NCBI RefSeq assembly: GCF_013369485.1
Contig: NZ_JABWEB010000017.1
Location: 43,161 to 107,160, forward strand
Direction of reading: 5' to 3'
DNA length: 64,000 bases
Origin: Massilia sp. BJB1822
GTDB lineage: Bacteria; Pseudomonadota; Gammaproteobacteria; Burkholderiales; Burkholderiaceae_D
This document shows positions 58,887 through 64,000 of this stretch, piece by piece (positions within the stretch are counted from its first letter, which is position 1; each line of letters begins with the position of its first letter). The notes beneath the pieces are model-generated. The model saw only the letters and a program-made list of their open reading frames with translations. It was not told the origin of the DNA and searched no databases. A program made the position numbers and the translations under genes.

Positions 58887-60962
58887 TCAAGCGGCTTTCT
58901 CCACTTGCACCAGTGTATCGTAAAACGTTGGGGCGCGACCCATATCGGTCAGGCGCTGGCTGGTCACTTCATTGGCATTCTTGCCGTCCGGGGCCAGCTT
59001 CTTCCACCAGATCGAGAGGCCCACCGCGAGACCCTTGCGGGCCTTGGGCGTGACGCGCGCTTTAGCGACGAAGGAACCACGATCGTTGAAGATACGCACC
59101 ATATCGCCATGGTTGATGCCGCGTTCGGCGGCGTCCTCCGGGTTCAGGTCGAGGTGGGGCTCACCCTCCGTGGCGCGCAGGCTCTGCACGTTCACGAAAG
59201 TCGAGTTGAGGAAGTTGCGGGCCGGCGGAGATATCATCGCCAGCGGGTATTTTGCCGCCAGTTCCGGGCTGCTTGCCGCCGATTCGTAGTTTTCGATATA
59301 GCCGGGCAGCGGGTCGAGTCCATCTTTGAGCATTGTTTCCGAATAGAACTCGCATTTGCCGGACGGTGTAGCGAAATTGCCATGCGCAAACGGCGCCGCC
59401 GGCATGTTCAGCTTCTGCCAGCCCTTGCGCTTGAGCGAGTCCCAATCGAAATGGACGGCGCGCGCATCATTCTTGCGGAAAGCCTTGGCGGCCAGCTCGT
59501 CATCGCTTTCGCGGAAGCAGGGATCGTCCAGGCCCATGCGCGCGGCCAGCAGGCGGAAGATTTCCGTATTCGGCTTGGCCTCGCCCAGCGGCGCGATGGC
59601 CGGATTGTTCGCCATCATATACAGGTGGCCGTAAGCGGTGTGGACGTCGGTATGCTCGAGCTGGGTGGTCGCGGGCAGCACGATGTCGGCGTAGTCGGCT
59701 GTATCGGTCTGGAAATGCTCGAGCACCACGGTGAACAAATCTTCGCGCGCGAAGGCCTCGGCCACTTTCGAGGAATCGGGCGCCACCGCCACCGGATTCG
59801 AGTTGTAGACGATGACGGCGTCCACGCGCGGGCCGAATTCCGGCGAGGCGGGACGCAGCAGATCGTCGCCGATGGTGACCATATTAATGGTGCGGGTCGC
59901 CTGCTTGAGCAGATCGCTGCGCTGCAAGGCCGGCTTATCGGAAGGGAAAGATCCCGAGGACGAGAGCTGCACGCCGCCGGCCGCATGGCGCCAGGCGCCG
60001 ACCAGGGCCGGCAGGCAGGCGATATTGCGCACCGCCGTGCCGCCGCCGCGCACGCGCTGCACGCCGTAATTCAGGCGGATCGCCACCGGTTCGCCGGCCT
60101 TGGCCATCTGGCCATAGGTGCGCGCCAGTTCCAGCACTTCCGCTTCCGTGATGCCGCAGACGCGCGCCACCCGCTCCGGCGGCCACTCGGCCGCGCGCGC
60201 CTTCAGCTGTTCGAAGCCGACGGTGTGCTGGGCGATATAGTCATGGTCGAGCAGGTCTTCGGCGATCAGCACATGCATCATGCCCAGCGCCAGCGCCGCG
60301 TCGGTGCCAGGCATCGGCGCGATGTGCTGGTGGCATTTCTCGGCCGTCAGCGAGCGGTAAGGGTCGATGGCGATCAGCTTGGCGCCGTTGCGCTTGGCCT
60401 CCTGGGCGCGGGTCCAGAAATGCAGATTGGAGGCGATCGGATTGCCGCCCCAGATCAGGATCAGCTTGGCATTCTGGAATTGCTCGATATCCGTGCCGAT
60501 CGAAGCGCCCACCGTGTAGCGGTAGCCGGTGGCGCCGGCCGTGGCGCAAATCGTGCGGTCGAGCTGGGAAGCGCCGATCGTGTTGAAGAAGCGCATGGCC
60601 ATGGCTTCGCCCTGCAGCAAGCCCATGGTGCCGGCATAGCTATAGGGCAGGATCGCTTCCGGCGCCGTCGCGGCCAGCGGTTTCAGGCGGGCGGCGATGG
60701 CGTCCAGCGCCTCGTCCCAGCTGATGCGTTCGAACTTGCCCTCGCCCTTCTTGCCGACGCGGCGCAGTGGATACAGCAGACGGTCCGGCGAATAGGTGCG
60801 CTCCGTGTAGCGCGAAACCTTGGTGCACAGCACGCCCGCCGTGGTCGGATGCTCGGGATCGCCCTTCACCTCGGTGGCGACACCGTTCTCGACAGTAACG
60901 AGCAGGGCGCAGGTATCGGGGCAATCGTGCGGGCAGGCGGCACGGACTTGTGTCGTTGTCAT
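58887..60962 (-). CDS. Molybdopterin-dependent oxidoreductase (formate dehydrogenase / DMSO reductase family)
   Basis: 691 aa from the ATG at 60962 (MTTTQVRAACPHDCPDTCAL). Cys10, 14, 18 and 46 form an N-terminal [4Fe-4S] site. Molybdopterin-guanine-dinucleotide-binding regions are AKLILIWGGNPIASNLHF and the C-terminal MoCo domain with ARNFLNSTFVNV and HGDMVRIFNDRGSFVAKARV. There is no Tat leader, so it acts in the cytoplasm. It resembles the assimilatory-nitrate-reductase / formate-dehydrogenase-like branch of the family, but the substrate is uncertain. An upstream open stretch to 61061 lacks an SD. Confidence 0.9.
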   Translation of the reverse strand: MTTTQVRAACPHDCPDTCALLVTVENGVATEVKGDPEHPTTAGVLCTKVSRYTERTYSPDRLLYPLRRVGKKGEGKFERISWDEALDAIAARLKPLAATAPEAILPYSYAGTMGLLQGEAMAMRFFNTIGASQLDRTICATAGATGYRYTVGASIGTDIEQFQNAKLILIWGGNPIASNLHFWTRAQEAKRNGAKLIAIDPYRSLTAEKCHQHIAPMPGTDAALALGMMHVLIAEDLLDHDYIAQHTVGFEQLKARAAEWPPERVARVCGITEAEVLELARTYGQMAKAGEPVAIRLNYGVQRVRGGGTAVRNIACLPALVGAWRHAAGGVQLSSSGSFPSDKPALQRSDLLKQATRTINMVTIGDDLLRPASPEFGPRVDAVIVYNSNPVAVAPDSSKVAEAFAREDLFTVVLEHFQTDTADYADIVLPATTQLEHTDVHTAYGHLYMMANNPAIAPLGEAKPNTEIFRLLAARMGLDDPCFRESDDELAAKAFRKNDARAVHFDWDSLKRKGWQKLNMPAAPFAHGNFATPSGKCEFYSETMLKDGLDPLPGYIENYESAASSPELAAKYPLAMISPPARNFLNSTFVNVQSLRATEGEPHLDLNPEDAAERGINHGDMVRIFNDRGSFVAKARVTPKARKGLAVGLSIWWKKLAPDGKNANEVTSQRLTDMGRAPTFYDTLVQVEKAA

Positions 60963-61140
60963 TGAAAATTCCCGGAAGCAGGTACTTAAACCAGTATCGT
61001 AAACGATTCCGTGCAGCGCTACCTGAAGCGCTGTATCACTCTGGCTTTCCGCTTGCTTCAAGGGCTACAATGGCTGCACCGCTTACTGGCGAACAGCGCC
61101 GCACGATGGCGCGCAAGAGAACAACACTGGAGATAACCAG

Positions 61141-62334
61141 ATGAAACTTGTCGAACCGATTATCGCTTTTCAGTCCGAGCTGCAGCAGATCCGCCGCGAT
61201 CTGCACGCGCATCCCGAACTGTGCTACGAAGAACAGCGCACCTCCGACGTGGTGGCCGCCAAGCTCGGCGAATGGGGCATTCCCGTTGTGCGCGGCCTGG
61301 GCCAGACCGGCTTGGTGGGCATCATCAAGAACGGCAGCTCCGAGCGCGCCATCGGCCTGCGCGCCGATATGGACGCCCTGCCCATGCAGGAACTGAACAC
61401 CTTCCCGCACGCCTCGCGCCACCCCGGCAAGATGCACGCCTGCGGCCATGACGGCCATATGGCCATGCTGCTGGGCGCGGCCCACCACCTGGCCAGCCAC
61501 CGCAATTTCGACGGTACCGTCTACCTGGTCTTCCAGCCCGCCGAAGAAGGCGGCGCCGGCGCGCGCCGCATGATCGAGGATGGCCTGTTCGAGCGCTTCC
61601 CGATGGAAGCGATCTACGGCATGCACAACTGGCCCGGCGCGGCGGCCGGCACGCTGAGCGTGCGGGAAGGCCCGATGATGGCGTCCAGCAATGAATTCCA
61701 TGTCACGGTCAAGGGCAAGGGCGCGCATGCGGCCCAGCCGCACAAGGGCATCGATCCCATCATGATCGCCGTGCAGATCGCGCAAGCCTGGCAAACCATC
61801 GTCAGCCGCAGCAAGAGTCCGCTGGACACGGCCGTGCTCTCGATCACCCAGATCCACGCCGGCAGCGCCACCAATGTGATTCCCGACGAGGCTCGCATGG
61901 TCGGCACCGTCCGCACCTTTACCACGCCGGTGCTGGACATGATCGAGCAGCGCATGCGTCTGCTGGCCGGAAACATCGCCGCCGGCTTCGATGCCGAAGT
62001 CGACTTCGTCTTCAAGCGCAATTACCCGCCCCTGGTCAACCACGCCAAGGAAACCGCCTTCGCCGTCGAAGTCATGCAAGCCGTGGTCGGCCCCGACAAG
62101 GTCGATGCCGACGTCGAACCCACCATGGGCGCCGAAGACTTCGCCTTCTTCCTGCAGAAAAAGCCCGGCTGCTACATCTTCATCGGCAATGGCGATGGCG
62201 AGCACCGCGACGGCGGCCACGGCCTCGGCCCCTGCGTCCTGCACAACGGCAGTTACGACTTCAACGACAACCTGCTCCCCATCGGCGCCAGCTTCTGGGT
62301 CCACCTCGCCGAAACCGCCCTGCCCCGCAGCTGA
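61141..62334 (+). CDS. M20-family amidohydrolase (hippurate hydrolase-like)
   Basis: 397 aa. The metal-binding segments are HACGHDGHMAMLLGAAHHL (Cys101, His103) and FQPAEEGGAGARRMIEDGLF, with another ligand in the C-terminal EPTMGAEDFAFFLQKKPG. It belongs to the M20D group that cleaves N-acyl amino acids such as hippurate, N-acetyl-amino acids or indole-acetyl conjugates. The lid domain carries NEFHVTVKGKGAHAAQPHKG. It is divergent from the oxidoreductase gene (178 bases between). Its stop codon lies inside a perfect REP-like palindrome. Confidence 0.93.
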   Translation: MKLVEPIIAFQSELQQIRRDLHAHPELCYEEQRTSDVVAAKLGEWGIPVVRGLGQTGLVGIIKNGSSERAIGLRADMDALPMQELNTFPHASRHPGKMHACGHDGHMAMLLGAAHHLASHRNFDGTVYLVFQPAEEGGAGARRMIEDGLFERFPMEAIYGMHNWPGAAAGTLSVREGPMMASSNEFHVTVKGKGAHAAQPHKGIDPIMIAVQIAQAWQTIVSRSKSPLDTAVLSITQIHAGSATNVIPDEARMVGTVRTFTTPVLDMIEQRMRLLAGNIAAGFDAEVDFVFKRNYPPLVNHAKETAFAVEVMQAVVGPDKVDADVEPTMGAEDFAFFLQKKPGCYIFIGNGDGEHRDGGHGLGPCVLHNGSYDFNDNLLPIGASFWVHLAETALPRS

Positions 62335-62385
62335 GTCCGTGTCCGATTTTGGGGCCAGACCCCAAAATCGGACACGGACTCAGCT
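62329..62385. repeat. REP-like perfect palindrome overlapping the amidohydrolase stop
   Basis: Arms 62329-62354 and 62360-62385 are exact 26-base reverse complements around CCAGA. The left arm starts with the last sense codon (AGC) and contains the TGA stop. The core GTGTCCGATTTTGGGG matches the copy at 5006 with a one- or two-base length difference. The outer AGCTGAGTC arm ends are specific to this copy. Confidence 0.9.
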
Positions 62386-62395
62386 GTAAGTAGCC

Positions 62396-63298
62396 TTAGG
62401 GCAGGCGGTCGGGCAAGGTGCCGAGACGCTGACCGGGATTCAGGCGCTCCAGCCCGAGCAGGGCGGCGGAGTGGTCGGCGTGGGGACACACTTCGGCCAG
62501 TGCGTCGTAGCGCTCGGTGACCAGGCAGGTCACCGGCAAGCTCACGCCCGCCGAGGCCGCGGCAGCAAGGATATTGTGCATGTCCTTGATCTGCGTCTTG
62601 ACCTGGCCGCCTGGAATGAAATTCCGTTCCAGCATGCGCTCGCCATGCACTTCCAGGATGCGGCTTTCGGCAAAGCCGCCGCGAATCGCCATCCGCACGG
62701 CTGCCGGATCGGCCCCCGCCGCCTGCGCCAGCAGCAAAGCTTCGGCCACAATATTCAATGTGGCGCCCACGATGAGCTGATTGCATAGCTTGGCCACTTG
62801 GCCGCTGCCGGCTGGCCCAACCAGAGTGGCGCGGCCCATGGCCGCAAATACCGGCGCCGCGCGCTGAAAATCGTCCTCGCTGCCGCCTGCCATGATGGCC
62901 AGCGTGCCCGCCTGCGCACCGCCCACCCCGCCCGACACCGGCGCATCCAGAAAGCGACAGCCGCGCCCAGCGAGCAGCGCATGAAATGCCTGGGCTTCGT
63001 CCTGCCGGGTGGAACTCATATCGATCCATAGGCTGCCGGCCGGCAGCGCCTCCAGCGCGGCAGTCAGCACCTGTCCCACCACTGCCCCAGAATCGAGCAT
63101 GGAAATCACGATATCGCCTTGGCCTACGGCATCGCTCAGCAGGAACTCCTGCCACGCGCCAGCTTCGACCAGTACAGCAGCCTTGGCCGGCGTGCGGTTC
63201 CAGACGGTAACGCCAAAGCCGGCCCCCAGCAGGCGACGCACCATGGGATCGCCCATCAAGCCGGTACCGAGGAAAACCAGGCGCGGTAAGGTGTGCAT
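62396..63298 (-). CDS. 3-hydroxyisobutyrate dehydrogenase-like NAD(P)-dependent oxidoreductase
   Basis: 300 aa. Rossmann motif LVFLGTGLMGDPMVRRLLGA (GxGxMG at 11-16), the substrate segment LDAPVSGGVGGAQAGTLAIM and the catalytic Lys in GQVAKLCNQLIVGATLNIV mark it as a beta-hydroxyacid dehydrogenase. The natural substrate could be 3-hydroxyisobutyrate, tartronate semialdehyde or a related acid, and cannot be told here. It stands alone, divergent from the pagL-like gene, and ends ten bases from a REP-like palindrome. Confidence 0.92.
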   Translation of the reverse strand: MHTLPRLVFLGTGLMGDPMVRRLLGAGFGVTVWNRTPAKAAVLVEAGAWQEFLLSDAVGQGDIVISMLDSGAVVGQVLTAALEALPAGSLWIDMSSTRQDEAQAFHALLAGRGCRFLDAPVSGGVGGAQAGTLAIMAGGSEDDFQRAAPVFAAMGRATLVGPAGSGQVAKLCNQLIVGATLNIVAEALLLAQAAGADPAAVRMAIRGGFAESRILEVHGERMLERNFIPGGQVKTQIKDMHNILAAAASAGVSLPVTCLVTERYDALAEVCPHADHSAALLGLERLNPGQRLGTLPDRLP

Positions 63299-63442
63299 TT
63301 TTTAGCTCCAGTTTTGGACAATTATCGCTAGATCAATTATTTTGCGGCCTAATACGCCTTTTAGATAAGACAGCTACAATATTGAGTATGCCGTATGACT
63401 TCAGATACGACAGTAAAAACGTAACCAAAATGTAGAGAGAAT

Positions 63443-63988
63443 ATGCAAACCAAGACCATCATTGCGGCCGCGGCCGCTCTCCTGGCGATGCAATCGAGCT
63501 TCGCTGCAGACAAACTGATCGACTCCGTGTACGGCGAATACGCCAGTGCCTCCAAAATCCAGATGGTGCGCGTTGGCGTCACTTCCAACTGGGATAAGCG
63601 CTGGTTCGAATCGAATGGCAAACAGCTCAGCGGTTACTGGGACGCCAGCTTCGGCGCCTGGCGCGGCAAGCAATACCGCAACATCCCTGGCGAGCACCAG
63701 AACCTGGTAGACATCGGCTTCACCCCAGTGTTCCGCTGGGAAAACGCCAACAAAAAAGGCTTCTTCGTCGAAGGCGGCATCGGTGTGCACCTGCTGTCCA
63801 AGCTGTACGACAATAACGACGACAAACTGTCCACCGCCTTCCAGTTCGGCGACCATATCGGCGTCGGCTATGTGTTCGACAATAAATGGGAAGTGACGGC
63901 CAAAGTGCAGCACTACTCGAATGGCGGCATCAAAAAGCCAAACAGCGGCGTGGATTACATCATGCTGAAAGCAGCCTACAACTTCTAA
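63443..63988 (+). CDS. pagL: PagL-type lipid A 3-O-deacylase
   Basis: 181 aa. A signal peptide (about 1-22, cleaved after AAAALLAMQSSFAA) precedes an eight-stranded outer-membrane barrel ending in the aromatic terminus AAYNF. The PagL catalytic block is VQHYSNGGIKKPNSGVDY: His157 and Ser159 match the known His/Ser pair. The residue 14 positions after His, Glu in P. aeruginosa PagL, is Asp171 here. It should remove the 3-linked acyl chain of lipid A at the outer membrane. The SD is AGAGAG. The upstream 144 bases are AT-rich; no clear sigma-70 boxes are certain. Confidence 0.88.
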   Translation: MQTKTIIAAAAALLAMQSSFAADKLIDSVYGEYASASKIQMVRVGVTSNWDKRWFESNGKQLSGYWDASFGAWRGKQYRNIPGEHQNLVDIGFTPVFRWENANKKGFFVEGGIGVHLLSKLYDNNDDKLSTAFQFGDHIGVGYVFDNKWEVTAKVQHYSNGGIKKPNSGVDYIMLKAAYNF

Positions 63989-64000
63989 GTTCCAGGCACG

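Noticed and set aside
57684..60965. 1093-codon plus-strand open frame opposite the aminopeptidase and molybdopterin oxidoreductase genes
   Set aside because: Same mirror effect; both minus-strand genes carry full catalytic motifs.
1..64000. tRNA, rRNA, riboswitch, CRISPR, IS element or prophage
   Set aside because: Reading both strands showed no cloverleaf-type gene, no repeated spacers, no transposase or integrase frame and no phage structural genes. A covariance-model scan could still find a small RNA.

Overview
The window is a high-GC, gene-dense chromosomal segment that looks like a betaproteobacterium of the Oxalobacteraceae (Massilia / Duganella / Janthinobacterium-like). The main clues are two PEP-CTERM proteins, the queA-tgt-yajC-secD-secF order, an arginine succinyltransferase (AST) operon with split AruF/AruG subunits, a 180-kDa-class NAD glutamate dehydrogenase and a tandem fadD pair. 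The genus is inferred; no rRNA or tRNA gene was seen to confirm it.

Layout. 1-4.4 kb: end of a DMT exporter, a lone FtsX/MacB permease and a membrane diguanylate cyclase. 4.5-9.3 kb: two tiny co-transcribed proteins, an amino acid permease, a HAD phosphatase, a YceI protein, a glycine-zipper protein and a DUF1993 protein. 9.3-9.7 kb: a decayed AbrB/PIN toxin-antitoxin locus. 9.8-24.1 kb, all on the minus strand: DMT permease, GlxA/AraC-type regulator, astC, aruF, aruG, astD, astB, NAD-GDH, astE. This is a complete arginine-to-glutamate route, and the glutamate-to-2-oxoglutarate enzyme sits inside the operon. 24.2-25.9 kb: MarR, a small unknown and an HDOD protein; two of these have leaderless-looking promoters. 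25.9-28.7 kb: a translationally coupled three-gene module of unknown, mostly helical proteins whose base composition changes part-way. 28.9-31 kb: GST, a WYL regulator and an ORF6N protein.

31-38.8 kb is housekeeping: queA-tgt-yajC-secD-secF (minus) and divergent recG. 38.8-41.6 kb: MFS transporter with a coupled 42-aa membrane peptide, then two PEP-CTERM proteins. 41.6-44.5 kb: pyrC, a DUF3025 gene and a Gfo/Idh/MocA oxidoreductase. 44.6 kb: an orphan YefM-like antitoxin with a plausible autoregulatory site. 44.8-49.5 kb: a glutamate/aspartate ABC importer (gltL-gltI-gltJ-gltK) divergent from a DAACS dicarboxylate/amino acid symporter. 49.5-54 kb: Atm1-type ABC exporter, acyl-CoA thioesterase, PhoD-like phosphatase and an intact RelBE-like module with a good sigma-70 promoter. 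54-64 kb: two fadD paralogues separated by a terminator, an M-family aminopeptidase lipoprotein, a molybdopterin oxidoreductase, an M20 amidohydrolase, a 3-hydroxyisobutyrate dehydrogenase-like enzyme and a PagL lipid A deacylase.

A dispersed palindrome with core GTGTCCGATTnGGGGTC occurs at three intergenic places (four copies) and looks REP-like. The strongest candidates for something undescribed are the three-gene coiled-coil module at 25.9-28.7 kb, the REP-like palindromes and the leaderless HDOD promoter with an embedded inverted repeat. No IS element, prophage, CRISPR array or stable RNA gene was recognised. No intergenic gap exceeds about 270 bases.
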